A DNA stretch of 64,000 nucleotides, from the NCBI RefSeq assembly GCF_047730165.1, contig NZ_CP159834.1:1488001-1552000 (forward strand), read 5' to 3'. Position numbers and translations under genes: made by a program. The notes beneath the pieces were generated by a model. It ran no database searches. It was not told the origin of the DNA and saw nothing but the letters and a program-made list of their open reading frames with translations. The DNA comes from Patiriisocius sp047730165 (GTDB lineage: Bacteria > Bacteroidota > Bacteroidia > Flavobacteriales > Flavobacteriaceae). Positions 50,428-59,235 of this stretch are shown one piece after another (within the stretch, counting starts at the first letter, position 1; the number at the start of each line of letters is the position of its first letter).

Positions 50428-51474
50428 ATGAAAAAATGGATATTTGTAGGAGCTCTCTTAAGCTTCTTTAATGGAAACGCGCAAGATCTAGAAAGTATTC
50501 TGCTCGCGGCAGGAGATGCAAACCAGTTAATCAATCAATATATCGAGCCAGCATTAAAGGGCTTAACGTATAGTGTTAATGGAGGTTGGTATACAAGTGC
50601 AGAGACACATAAAAAATTTGGTTTTGATGTTACCATAGCAGCTAATGCGGCTTTCGTGCCAAATAAGGATAAAACCTTTTTATTTAATCCCTCAGATTAT
50701 ACTTTTTTATCGGCCCCTTCACAGAACAACGAGAATTTGCCTACGGTTTTAGGGCAAGACGGTAATAGCACTATGGTAGATGTGAGGGTTCCTGTTGGTG
50801 ATGGTACTTTTAAGATAGCAAGTTTCGAAATGCCTGGAGGTGTTGCGGAAGATTTACCTGCAAGCGGAGTGCTAGCTCCCACCATTCAAGTAGGATTTGG
50901 TTTGCCTACAAAAACAGACATTAAATTACGATTAGTACCTAACCTTAATTATGACGATCGCGTAGCAGCATCACTTTTTGGACTGGGATTGCAGCACGAT
51001 TTGTCGCAATATTTCCCATTGATGGAAGTAAGCCCTCTTAGCCTGAGTGTGTTAGGGGCTTTTACAACTACAAAAGCAGAATATGAATTATTGAACGATG
51101 CTAATACTAGTAATGTGAATGTAATAAACGGTGTTGCAGAATTTAAATTAAACACTTGGATGGTTCAAGCCATCGCGGGGGTAAATTTAAAAATCATCAA
51201 TTTTTATGCTTCGGCAGGGTATAATTCTGGAAATTCGACTTTAAAATTATTAGGTGATTATACCTTGTCTTATGATTTAGAAGACGAAAATGGAAGCCCC
51301 TTAGGAACTGTTTCAGAATCTTTGATAGACCCTATAAATATTAATGCAGATACTGGTGGGGTAAGGGGTACTGTGGGAATGCGCGTTAACCTTTCGGTAT
51401 TTAAACTCTTTGCAGATTTCACCTTGCAAGAGTATAATACAGTGACGGCAGGTATTGCAGTGAGTGTGAGGTAA
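50428..51474 (+). CDS. DUF6588 family outer-membrane protein
   Basis: 348 residues with a signal peptide (KKWIFVGALLSFFNGNAQ). The N-terminal helix (DLESILLAAGDANQLINQYI, EPALKGLTYSVNGGW) is the family mark; the rest is beta strands with alternating hydrophobic residues, ending LFADFTLQEYNTVTAGIAVSVR, which looks like an outer-membrane barrel end. I assign it to DUF6588, function unknown. Many members lie near metabolic genes in Bacteroidota. It stands between gyrB and mdh, both with their own signals. Confidence 0.8.
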   Translation: MKKWIFVGALLSFFNGNAQDLESILLAAGDANQLINQYIEPALKGLTYSVNGGWYTSAETHKKFGFDVTIAANAAFVPNKDKTFLFNPSDYTFLSAPSQNNENLPTVLGQDGNSTMVDVRVPVGDGTFKIASFEMPGGVAEDLPASGVLAPTIQVGFGLPTKTDIKLRLVPNLNYDDRVAASLFGLGLQHDLSQYFPLMEVSPLSLSVLGAFTTTKAEYELLNDANTSNVNVINGVAEFKLNTWMVQAIAGVNLKIINFYASAGYNSGNSTLKLLGDYTLSYDLEDENGSPLGTVSESLIDPININADTGGVRGTVGMRVNLSVFKLFADFTLQEYNTVTAGIAVSVR

Positions 51475-51535
51475 TTTACTCAAAATTTCGCAAAACATTA
51501 GCATCTGACAGCTGTGAAACAAAGCGATTTATTAG

Positions 51536-51543
51536 TACTTTTG
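51536..51543 (+). promoter_or_regulatory. Putative -7 element of mdh
   Basis: TACTTTTG matches TAnnTTTG, 115 bp before the chosen ATG at 51658. The leader contains an in-frame ATG at 51583 which I do not favour. Confidence 0.4.
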
Positions 51544-51657
51544 CATCGAAATTCTGAAGCTTTATAATTTCAGAAATTAAAAATGTTTAACCTCTTAAAT
51601 GTGTTGCAAACGGCACATTTAAGAATAAAAAAAGATCTCGACTCATCGGGAATACGT

Positions 51658-52584
51658 ATGAAAGTAACAGTAGTAGGAGCAGGAGCAGTAGGTGCAAGTT
51701 GTGCTGAGTATATCGCAATCAAAAATTTTGCAAGCGAAGTAGTTTTAGTAGATATCAAAGAAGGATTTGCAGAAGGAAAAGCAATGGACTTGATGCAAAC
51801 AGCATCATTAAATAGTTTTGATACAAAAATCACAGGTGTGACTGGAGATTATAGCAAAACGAAAGACAGTGATATCTGTGTGATTACAAGTGGAATCCCA
51901 AGAAAACCAGGAATGACTCGTGAAGAGTTAATCGGGATCAACGCAGGGATTGTAAAAAGCGTATCTACCAGCTTAATTGAGCACTCTCCTAATACCATTA
52001 TTATTGTGGTAAGTAACCCGATGGATACGATGACATATTTAGTTCACAAAACTACAGGACTTCCTAAAAACCGAATTATAGGTATGGGCGGAGCTTTAGA
52101 TAGTGCACGTTTCAAGTACCGTTTAGCAGAAGCTCTAGGTGCGCCTATTAGTGATGTTGATGGAATGGTGATTGGTGGCCATAGTGATAAAGGTATGGTG
52201 CCATTGACTCGTCTTGCGACTCGTAATAGTGTGCCAGTAACTGAGTTTATTTCTGAAGAACGATTAGACGAAGTGCTAGAAGCGACGAAGGTAGGTGGAG
52301 CAACTTTAACTGGATTACTAGGTACTTCTGCTTGGTATGCGCCGGGTGCTGCGGTATCTGGATTAGTACAAGCCATTGCTTGTGACCAGAAAAAAATATT
52401 TCCTTGTTCTGTATTGTTAGAAGGAGAGTACGACTTAAATGACCTTTGTATAGGTGTGCCAGTGGTGCTAGGTCGTAACGGAATAGAAAAAATTGTAGAA
52501 ATTTCTCTTAACGATGCGGAGAAAGCTCACATGCAATCTTCGGCAGAAGGTGTGCGTGCAACAAATGCTTTGTTAGAATTTTAA
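51658..52584 (+). CDS. mdh: Malate dehydrogenase (LDH-like, NAD-dependent)
   Basis: 308 residues from the ATG at 51658, which puts KVTVVGAGAVGASCAEYI (Rossmann GxGxxG) at the N-terminus; the longer reading from 51583 adds 25 polar residues. Substrate loop GIPRKPGMTREEL carries the malate-specific arginines, and the catalytic region has SNPMDTMTYL, then GMVIGGHSDKGMVPL with the active His. LDH-like MDHs of this length are tetrameric. It oxidises malate to oxaloacetate in the TCA cycle. It is followed by a repeat element and a strong terminator. Confidence 0.96.
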   Translation: MKVTVVGAGAVGASCAEYIAIKNFASEVVLVDIKEGFAEGKAMDLMQTASLNSFDTKITGVTGDYSKTKDSDICVITSGIPRKPGMTREELIGINAGIVKSVSTSLIEHSPNTIIIVVSNPMDTMTYLVHKTTGLPKNRIIGMGGALDSARFKYRLAEALGAPISDVDGMVIGGHSDKGMVPLTRLATRNSVPVTEFISEERLDEVLEATKVGGATLTGLLGTSAWYAPGAAVSGLVQAIACDQKKIFPCSVLLEGEYDLNDLCIGVPVVLGRNGIEKIVEISLNDAEKAHMQSSAEGVRATNALLEF

Positions 52585-52592
52585 CAAATCTA

Positions 52593-52636
52593 GTCACCCT
52601 GAGCATGTTGAAGGGCATATAGAGCTCAGATTGACA
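52593..52636. repeat. Dispersed intergenic repeat (TCA-CCTGAG type)
   Basis: GTCACCCTGAGCATGTTGAA at one end and CTCAGATTGACA at the other form an imperfect inverted repeat. The sequence matches a short interspersed repeat type found widely in Bacteroidota; a related copy is at 60877-60914. Confidence 0.55.
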
Positions 52637-52650
52637 TTTTAATACATACT

Positions 52651-52685
52651 AGTCTCCTAAACTTTATAGTTTAGGAGACTTTTTT
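52651..52685 (+). terminator. Terminator of mdh
   Basis: AGTCTCCTAAACT (52651-52663) pairs perfectly with AGTTTAGGAGACT (52668-52680) around TTAT, followed by Ts to 52685. Confidence 0.92.
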
Positions 52686-52758
52686 CTGCGGAAATGCCAG
52701 GCACATTTCTTTCTTGTCATTTTAAAATAAACCCAACAGATTTAATTATATTTGGCAC

Positions 52759-53367
52759 ATGCTAAAAAACTGGTGCATAGCAACTTTTGCAATTCTCTTC
52801 GCGATAGCGGGTGCAGGGTTTGTGCCTTTTTCTGTGCCCAATCAAGAGATTGTTGTACAGTTTTCAGAAACGACTTCTAACGAAGATACAGACGCAGCGA
52901 TTACTCAAATAAGAGCGCAGTTGGTGTTATTAGGTATTGAAGATGTTCAGATTAAACAACGAGCAGATGGATCACTAAAGATCACGTATTATAGTGATGT
53001 GGCCGTTTCGTTAATTCAGGAAGCTTTTGCGAGACAACATCAAGACTTATTTGAGAATGTGGGTGTTCCTCATTCAAATGATACAGACGTCCCTTTTCAA
53101 GAAATGGCTGATAATTTTCAGTTTACTGTTTCGGAAATAGGGGGAGGCACTGATATTTACAACGGCTTAAAAGGTCATGTACTGGAGATTGAGACTAAAA
53201 GTAGTCGCTTTCATCCGCCAGAGTTTTTCTTTACAGCTTCTTTAAATGCTGTGAATAAAGAAATAAAGCGCACCAAAATTTCGGTACTTATATATAGTCA
53301 GCAAACAGTAGTTGTTGCTATTACTTCACGATTACTTCCAGAGACACGTGCTGGACCTATTGCTTAA
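52759..53367 (+). CDS. Exported hypothetical protein upstream of secDF
   Basis: 202 residues with an N-terminal hydrophobic segment (WCIATFAILFAIAGAGFVPF) that acts as a signal or anchor. The body has two parts: a ferredoxin-like strand/helix part (EIVVQFSETTSNEDTDAAIT, LGIEDVQIKQRADGSLKITY) and a beta part (HVLEIETKSSRFHPPEFFFT, ISVLIYSQQTVVVAITSRLL). I do not know a named family. Its position directly before secDF, with promoter and 180 bp between, may be chance. It ends in a short polar tail. Confidence 0.7.
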   Translation: MLKNWCIATFAILFAIAGAGFVPFSVPNQEIVVQFSETTSNEDTDAAITQIRAQLVLLGIEDVQIKQRADGSLKITYYSDVAVSLIQEAFARQHQDLFENVGVPHSNDTDVPFQEMADNFQFTVSEIGGGTDIYNGLKGHVLEIETKSSRFHPPEFFFTASLNAVNKEIKRTKISVLIYSQQTVVVAITSRLLPETRAGPIA

Positions 53368-53466
53368 TTTTGGAACATTTCCGCAGTAATAAGAACCGTT
53401 ATTCTAAATAGAATGATCTTTTTTCTGGCTTGAGGATTCTCACAAGTCATTTTCATATATAAATAA

Positions 53467-53497
53467 TTGTCAGATTACGGGCTTAGAAGTATATTCG
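53467..53497 (+). promoter_or_regulatory. Promoter of secDF
   Basis: TTG (53467-53469), 20-bp spacer, TATATTCG (53490-53497), one base off TAnnTTTG. The leader to the ATG at 53546 would be about 42 nt and contains a small CCGA/TCGG hairpin. Confidence 0.5.
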
Positions 53498-53545
53498 CCC
53501 ACCCGAAATATCGGAGAAAAAATTTGACCATAAACAACATTCAAA

Positions 53546-56500
53546 ATGCAAAACAAAGGACTAATTACGCTTTTTGCGGTATTATTTGGTTTGGTAAGTT
53601 TATACCAACTATCATTTACGTACTTCGCAACGAGCACAGAAACAGAGGCGAAAGCATATGCAGACGCTAAATACGCGGCAAATATGCCAGATGAGAGAGA
53701 CGTGGCAGAGATACGCTACCTTGACTCTGTAGGTAACTTACCTATTTTTATGGGTATTGATTACAATACTGCTAAGGACAAAGAACTAAATAAAGGGCTT
53801 GACCTTAAAGGAGGAATTAACGTAATTCTTCAAGTATCTGTAAAAGATATTTTAGAAGGGCTTGCAAATAATACAAAGGACCCTGCATTTAACCAGGCGT
53901 TAAGAGATGCAGACGAATTACAGAAAGATGCACAAGAGACATATCTGGAGTCTTTCTTTAGAGCGTTTGATGCGCTTGATGGAGAGAACAACTTAGCGTC
54001 TCCAGATGTTTTCTTTAACAAAAACTTAGAAGATGATATTAGTCTTAATCAGCCTAATGATGAAGTAGAGACTATTATTGAGCGTAAGATAGACGAGTCT
54101 ATTGCTTCTGCTTTTGAGGTATTGCGTAAGCGTATTGATAAATTTGGGGTAACACAACCTAACATTCAGCGTTTAGGGAAATCTGCTCGTATTTTAGTAG
54201 AGTTGCCAGGAGCAAAGGATGTAGAAAGAGTAAAAACCTTAGTTACACAAACAGCGCAATTAGAGTTTTGGGATGTATATAAGAGCGATGCTATTGCTGG
54301 ATATGTATATCAAGTAGAGAGTAAAATTAAAGAGCTAAATAAGGCAAAAACTCCAGTAGCGGAGGTTGTTGAAGTAGCAGTAGAAGAAACAGCAGCCGCA
54401 GTTGATACAGTGGAAGATGAAGAGAGCCTTGATGATTTATTAGGTGGTGAAGAAGTGGATGCAGAAGAGGTGGATGCATCAATTGAATTCCCGATTACAT
54501 CTAAGATGGTAAGACAAGGAGTTCCTGGAAGCCCAATCATTGCTACGTTTTTAGAAAAAGATGCAAAGGAAATAATGGAATATCTTACTATGCCGCAAGC
54601 AAAAGCCTTGCTTAAGGGAGATATGCGTTATGCAAAATTTGTATGGGAACAGCCTACGGCACTTAAAGTTACCAATGCAGATGGAGATGTAGAAGATTTA
54701 ATGGTTGTTAATCTTTATGCACTCAAAGGAAACAAGCAAAATACACCACCGCTTTCTGGTGATGTTATTGTAGATGCTTTGCAGACCTATGATCAAAAAG
54801 GAGAAGTAGCGGTGTCTATGCAAATGAATGGTAAAGGTGCTAAGATCTGGAAAGAAATGACCAACAAAGCATACACTGACCAAAGTCAAATCGCGATTGT
54901 TTTAGATGATGTAGTATACAGTGCTCCAGGGATTAATACACCAGGAGGTATTCCAGGAGGAAGCAGTTCTATTACAGGAAGCTTCTCTATTCTAGATGCA
55001 CAAGATTTAGCAAACGTACTACGTGCAGGTAAATTACCTGCTTCTGCAGAGATTATTCAAGGAGAGGTTGTAGGACCTACTTTAGGTAAAGAAGCAATTG
55101 ATAGTGGTATGTTATCTTTCGGGATTGCGCTTATTTTTGTATTGCTATGGATGATTCTTTACTATGGTAAAGCTGGAGCTTTTGCAGATGTTGCATTGGT
55201 GGTAAACATCTTATTTATCTTTGGGATCCTTGCAGGTCTAGGAGCTGTATTGACGCTTCCTGGTATTGCAGGTATCGTATTAACTATTGGTATCTCTGTA
55301 GATGCAAACGTTCTTATCTTTGAGCGTATTCGAGAAGAGTTGTATAAAGGAAAGTCGCAGAAAGATGCTATCAAGGATGGATTTAGCAATGCCCTTTCTT
55401 CTATTTTAGATGCAAACATTACAACAGGTCTTACGGGTCTTATTTTATTAGTATTTGGAACAGGACCTATTAAAGGTTTTGCAACGACTTTATTAATAGG
55501 GATTCTTACATCATTATTTACAGCGATCTTTATTACTAGATTGTTTGTTGATAGATATACTAAAAACGGAAAGCCATTAAACTTCTCAACAGGTCTCACT
55601 AAAAACTTCTTGAGAGATGTAAGCGTAAACTTCTTAGGAAAACGTAAAATGGCCTATGTCATTTCTGGTTTATTGATTCTTGCAAGTATAGGTTCACTTT
55701 TGACTAACGGTCTTAACCAAGGTGTTGATTTCGTCGGTGGTAGAACATACACAGTGCGTTTTGAACAAGATGTAAATGCAAATAAAGTAGAGGAAGGTCT
55801 TATTGCAAAGTTTGAAAGTGCCGAAGCAAAAACCTATGGTGGTGATAATCAATTAAAGATTACAACCAAGTATAAGGTGAATGAAACAGGTACAGAAGTG
55901 GATGATGAAATAGAAAAAATGTTATTTGAAGGGTTGACACCTTACTTACCAGCAGATATGACTCTGGAAGCTTTTAAAAGTGATGACGCCACTAAGGTAG
56001 CTGGTAGAATGGAGTCTTATAAAGTAAGTCCAACCATTGCAGATGATATTAAGAGCTCTTCTATATGGGCGATTTTAGGATCGTTATTAGTAGTATTCTT
56101 ATACATCCTACTTCGTTTTAGAAGATGGCAGTTTAGTTTAGGTGCTGTAACGGCGGTGTTCCATGATGTATTAATCGTATTAGGAGTGTTCTCACTTACA
56201 TACAATTTTATGCCTTTCAGTATGGAGATTGACCAGTCGTTTATCGCGGCGATCTTGACGGTAATTGGTTATTCTTTAAATGATACTGTGGTAGTATTTG
56301 ATAGAATTAGAGAGTACTTTAATGAGCACCCAACGTGGGCATTAAGCAAAGTAATAAACGAAGCATTAAACAGTACATTAAGCCGTACGTTAAATACTTC
56401 TCTTACTACATTAATCGTATTGTTATCTATCTTCTTATTAGGAGCAGAATCAATTAAAGGATTAATATTTGCCTTAATCATAGGGGTACTTGTAGGTACA

Positions 56501-56602
56501 TACTCATCACTTTTCATCGCAACACCAGTGATGTTTGATACGGTGAAGAAAAAAGGTATTGACTTAAGCGAAAAGAAAGAAGACGAAGTGCTAGAAGCAT
56601 AA
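53546..56602 (+). CDS. secDF: Protein translocase SecDF fusion
   Basis: 1018 residues, with SecD (residues about 1-640) and SecF (about 680-1010) joined, as usual in Bacteroidota. SecD marks: GLDLKGGINVILQV (P1 base), RIDKFGVTQPNIQRLG, and in the membrane part GIAGIVLTIGISVDANVLIFERIREE. SecF has GVDFVGGRTYTVRF and the last helices with SLNDTVVVFDRIREYF. Both conserved Asp residues for proton use (VDANV and LNDTVVVFD) are present. A lineage-type acidic linker of about 45 residues (near 267-315, VEETAAAVDTVEDEES) interrupts the first periplasmic domain. It pulls proteins across the membrane with SecYEG/SecA. Confidence 0.96.
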   Translation: MQNKGLITLFAVLFGLVSLYQLSFTYFATSTETEAKAYADAKYAANMPDERDVAEIRYLDSVGNLPIFMGIDYNTAKDKELNKGLDLKGGINVILQVSVKDILEGLANNTKDPAFNQALRDADELQKDAQETYLESFFRAFDALDGENNLASPDVFFNKNLEDDISLNQPNDEVETIIERKIDESIASAFEVLRKRIDKFGVTQPNIQRLGKSARILVELPGAKDVERVKTLVTQTAQLEFWDVYKSDAIAGYVYQVESKIKELNKAKTPVAEVVEVAVEETAAAVDTVEDEESLDDLLGGEEVDAEEVDASIEFPITSKMVRQGVPGSPIIATFLEKDAKEIMEYLTMPQAKALLKGDMRYAKFVWEQPTALKVTNADGDVEDLMVVNLYALKGNKQNTPPLSGDVIVDALQTYDQKGEVAVSMQMNGKGAKIWKEMTNKAYTDQSQIAIVLDDVVYSAPGINTPGGIPGGSSSITGSFSILDAQDLANVLRAGKLPASAEIIQGEVVGPTLGKEAIDSGMLSFGIALIFVLLWMILYYGKAGAFADVALVVNILFIFGILAGLGAVLTLPGIAGIVLTIGISVDANVLIFERIREELYKGKSQKDAIKDGFSNALSSILDANITTGLTGLILLVFGTGPIKGFATTLLIGILTSLFTAIFITRLFVDRYTKNGKPLNFSTGLTKNFLRDVSVNFLGKRKMAYVISGLLILASIGSLLTNGLNQGVDFVGGRTYTVRFEQDVNANKVEEGLIAKFESAEAKTYGGDNQLKITTKYKVNETGTEVDDEIEKMLFEGLTPYLPADMTLEAFKSDDATKVAGRMESYKVSPTIADDIKSSSIWAILGSLLVVFLYILLRFRRWQFSLGAVTAVFHDVLIVLGVFSLTYNFMPFSMEIDQSFIAAILTVIGYSLNDTVVVFDRIREYFNEHPTWALSKVINEALNSTLSRTLNTSLTTLIVLLSIFLLGAESIKGLIFALIIGVLVGTYSSLFIATPVMFDTVKKKGIDLSEKKEDEVLEA

Positions 56603-56623
56603 TCACTTCTTTTTATAATTACA

Positions 56624-56659
56624 AAAGCCTTTCAAGTGTATTCTTGAGAGGCTTTTTTT
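56624..56659 (+). terminator. Terminator of secDF
   Basis: AAAGCCTTTCAAG (56624-56636) pairs with CTTGAGAGGCTTT (56643-56655), one T-G pair inside, followed by a T-tract to 56659. Confidence 0.9.
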
Positions 56660-56926
56660 ATGTTTCGGAAATTTTAAAGGTTTGATGCTTGTGCGATGTG
56701 ATGTTTAATTGAAGAAGAGTTGAACTAGAGTAGAACCTAAATAGTCATAGTGCCTAATGAGGTACGCGCCTAACGTTTAAAGTGAGTTGGTTGAATAGAA
56801 TTAAAATAAAAGAAATCTTCCCGCTTTAGCTAAACCCCGACTAACAATTGAAGTGCTTCGTTGAGCTTAAACTCCCTACGTAAGTCCCCATTCAACATCT
56901 AATACATCTCTCCGGCTTTTTAAACT
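56660..56926. other. Intergenic region with no recognised gene
   Basis: About 270 bp between the secDF terminator and the end of the minus-strand membrane protein gene. I see no supported ORF, hairpin or repeat. Confidence 0.5.
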
Positions 56927-57352
56927 TCACTTGGATAATCTTCTAAAGACAAGTTCGATAATAGCAAATCTAATTATCGCAATTTGCAATAGCAGGACCA
57001 ACGGCATAATCCAAGAAAATTCTTGCTCGTCAAAAAAAGTAAGCATAATAAATTCAGCTATCAGGAACAGCATAAATAGAGATAAGAACCCCTTAAATAC
57101 TTTATGTATAGTAACTTTAAATGTTCCTGTGGTTGCATTAATGTTGCCTTCCATAGCACAAAAAGCACCAAAGCCAATTTTTGGAGTGATGAGTTTAAAG
57201 TGATTATATTCAATAACTCCGCGGAAGGATTTATCTGTATTTTTTGTAGTCAAACACTCAAAATATTCGGTACGTCTTTTAAGTCGTTCCAGCATATGCG
57301 CTTTTGAGTCTACTAAACGGAAGTGTCTTTCTTTTTTAGGCTAGAGATTCAT
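56927..57352 (-). pseudogene. Two-helix membrane protein gene with an in-frame TAG near its start
   Basis: From the ATG at 57352 the minus strand reads ATG AAT CTC TAG (stop at 57341-57343) and then continues in frame as PKKERHFRLVDSKAHMLERL, KRRTEYFECLTTKNTDKSF and on to a TAA at 56927. The remaining ORF from the internal ATG at 57295 is 122 residues with two membrane helices (VFKGFLSLFMLFLIAEFIML, FSWIMPLVLLLQIAIIRFAI). Either this is a recent nonsense mutation at codon 4, or the true start is the internal ATG and the upstream reading is chance. I lean to the first because the basic residues read as a normal N-terminus. I do not know the family. Confidence 0.45.
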
Positions 57353-57465
57353 GGTTTAAAATTTTCAGAATTCTATGTATGAAGACTACCTTGAATTCTT
57401 GATATAATCACATTCTTTTTCATTTGAACCAAAACCCGATAAACGTATTGTTCTATTAACACTGC

Positions 57466-57957
57466 CTACTCAATATTCCATTCAACACGATCTCCTTCAA
57501 GGATACCCAAGCTAGAAGTTACTGCGCCGTTGGTTTCAAGTACATACTTGATAGGGAGATTAGAAGGTAAGGAAGTGGGATCCATAGGGGTTGCCATTGT
57601 GTAGATTTTGACAATTTGTTTATGCTCGTCTATGTAGACGATGTCTAGTGGGAACTCTGTGTTTTTCATATAGAATGCGCGAGGTTCTATTGTTTTAAAA
57701 ACAAATAGCATCCCAGCGTCTGCAGGCATGCTTTTACGATACATCAAGCCTGTCTGTGTTTCATAATCTCCTTCTGCTATCTCCAAGTTGAAGGTAGTGA
57801 TTAGAGAGTCGCTTGCTTTTTTGTAAACCCTAAGCGTACCGTCCTTTTTAAAAGTGATTTCTTGTGTGAGTACTTTGTCTGAGGTGTTGTTGTCTTTGCA
57901 AGAGGATGTGCTAATAATAAACGCCAGCGACATAAAAAAAAGCATTGATTTTTTCAT
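57466..57957 (-). CDS. DUF192 family lipoprotein
   Basis: 163 residues with lipobox ISTSSC (Cys near residue 20). The DUF192 domain begins at VLTQEITFKKDGTLRV and contains LEIAEGDYETQTGLMYRKSM, DAGMLFVFKTIEPRAFYMKN and TEFPLDIVYIDEHKQIVKI. The function is unknown; members are small periplasmic beta-barrel-like proteins. It follows lgt on the same strand with a gap of 35 bp and probably shares its transcript, fitting because lgt lipidates such proteins; this is only context. Confidence 0.9.
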   Translation of the reverse strand: MKKSMLFFMSLAFIISTSSCKDNNTSDKVLTQEITFKKDGTLRVYKKASDSLITTFNLEIAEGDYETQTGLMYRKSMPADAGMLFVFKTIEPRAFYMKNTEFPLDIVYIDEHKQIVKIYTMATPMDPTSLPSNLPIKYVLETNGAVTSSLGILEGDRVEWNIE

Positions 57958-57992
57958 TTAATTTGGATTTTTAAAATTTAAACAAGCTACAA

Positions 57993-58823
57993 TTATTCCT
58001 CAGTATTGTATTTCTTCTTAGAAGAAGCATACACCATATACGTCCCAAACAAGATAAAAGGAATACTCAACCATTGTCCGGTATTTAACACCCAATCTGC
58101 GCGTTCGTCTACTTGCGCTTCTTTGATAAACTCAACGAAAAATCGCACTAGCCATAATAGGATTAAGAAGGATCCAAAAAGAAACCCTAAGTACTGACGC
58201 TTATCTGTTTTCCAGTAAATAAACCATAAGATTAAGAAGACAAACACGTAGCCACCCGCTTCATAAAGTTGTGCAGGATGTCTGGTAAAATTTTCACCTA
58301 ACTGTGTGAACACAACTCCAAAATCTGATCCTGTGGCCTTTCCTATAATTTCGGAATTAATAAAATTACCAATACGCACAAAAATGGCTCCAGAGGCTAC
58401 CGCTATAACCACACGGTCTAGGATCCACAACACTGGTCTTTTTAATACTTTTTTACTGTAAATAAACATGGATATAATAACACCAATTGCCGCGCCGTGA
58501 CTCGCTAGTCCTTGAAAGCCTGTGTATTCAAATTCTGGTACAAAACTAAAAGGAAGGAATACAGAAAAGAAATCTTGTGTGATGAGTTCGGGTTGGTAAA
58601 AAATGACGTGACCCATTCTAGCGCCTAATAAAATGGCAAGAACCATATAGATAAAAAGGCTATCTAGCTTTTCTTGCGCAAGTTTTTCTCTGTCAAAAAT
58701 TCGCTTTGTGATGAACCAACCAAGGGTAAAGGCTAGCACAAACATTAAACTATAATAACGTATTACAAAAAAACCTAAATCAATACCTTCACTCGGGTCC
58801 CAAAAAAAACTTGAAAAATGCAT
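57993..58823 (-). CDS. lgt: Prolipoprotein diacylglyceryl transferase Lgt
   Basis: 276 residues with seven membrane helices. Lgt marks: YYSLMFVLAFTLGWFI in helix 1, GARMGHVIFYQPEL, FEYTGFQGLASHGAAIGVII (His and Gly of the active site), RIGNFINSEIIGKATGSDFG and RHPAQLYEAGGYV. It transfers diacylglycerol from phosphatidylglycerol to the lipobox cysteine. Many of the lipoproteins in this window are its substrates. The order cysS-yidD-lgt-DUF192 on one strand with short gaps (40, 57 and 35 bp) suggests one operon. Confidence 0.95.
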   Translation of the reverse strand: MHFSSFFWDPSEGIDLGFFVIRYYSLMFVLAFTLGWFITKRIFDREKLAQEKLDSLFIYMVLAILLGARMGHVIFYQPELITQDFFSVFLPFSFVPEFEYTGFQGLASHGAAIGVIISMFIYSKKVLKRPVLWILDRVVIAVASGAIFVRIGNFINSEIIGKATGSDFGVVFTQLGENFTRHPAQLYEAGGYVFVFLILWFIYWKTDKRQYLGFLFGSFLILLWLVRFFVEFIKEAQVDERADWVLNTGQWLSIPFILFGTYMVYASSKKKYNTEE

Positions 58824-58880
58824 ACGTTCGCTATATATTAAGAGGTAAAGATACTAAAATGAAACAGGGAAAAAGAAAAC

Positions 58881-59195
58881 TCAGTCTGCCTTTTTCTTAG
58901 GAGGAACGGGATCGTAACCATCGCCACCCCAAGGATGACAGCTGGCAATTCTTTTAGCTCCTAGCCATCCGCCCTTTAAGAGACCGTGGGTTTGTAGTGC
59001 TTCTACTGCATAATGGGAACACGTAGGCTCATATCGGCAGGTAGAAGGAATCAATGGTGATAGAATGTATTGATATAATCGTATCAATAGGATAATAGGA
59101 GCTATGAGTATTTGTTTTAATAACTTCAATACGAGTTGTTTTCTATGTTGTAGGGTTTGTAATTCCTTTTCGAAAAAGAAATTGAAAAATAACAT
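58881..59195 (-). CDS. yidD: Membrane protein insertion efficiency factor YidD
   Basis: 104 residues read from the ATG at 59195, but a TTG at 59129 (82 residues) gives KLLKQILIAPIILLIRLYQY, closer to typical homologues of 70-85 residues. YidD marks: LYQYILSPLIPSTCRYEPTC with the cysteine pair, YAVEALQTHGLLKGGWLGAK, and RIASCHPWGGDGYDPVPPKK. The amphipathic N-terminus attaches it to the inner membrane, where it helps YidC/Sec-dependent insertion. It lies in the cysS-lgt operon. I cannot decide the start; the sequence of the mature core is certain. Confidence 0.9.
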   Translation of the reverse strand: MLFFNFFFEKELQTLQHRKQLVLKLLKQILIAPIILLIRLYQYILSPLIPSTCRYEPTCSHYAVEALQTHGLLKGGWLGAKRIASCHPWGGDGYDPVPPKKKAD

Positions 59196-59235
59196 TAACA
59201 GTTTGAAAAATCTTAAATCGTACTTCTAAAATTTA

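Noticed and set aside
16386..57343. Three in-frame TAG codons in decayed genes (16386, 27346, 57341) as possible amber recoding.
   Set aside because: TAG ends intact genes here (gyrB, the ECF sigma factor, the M49 and M28 peptidases), and the YceI copy also has frameshifts, so ordinary decay explains it. No pyrrolysine or selenocysteine genes were seen.
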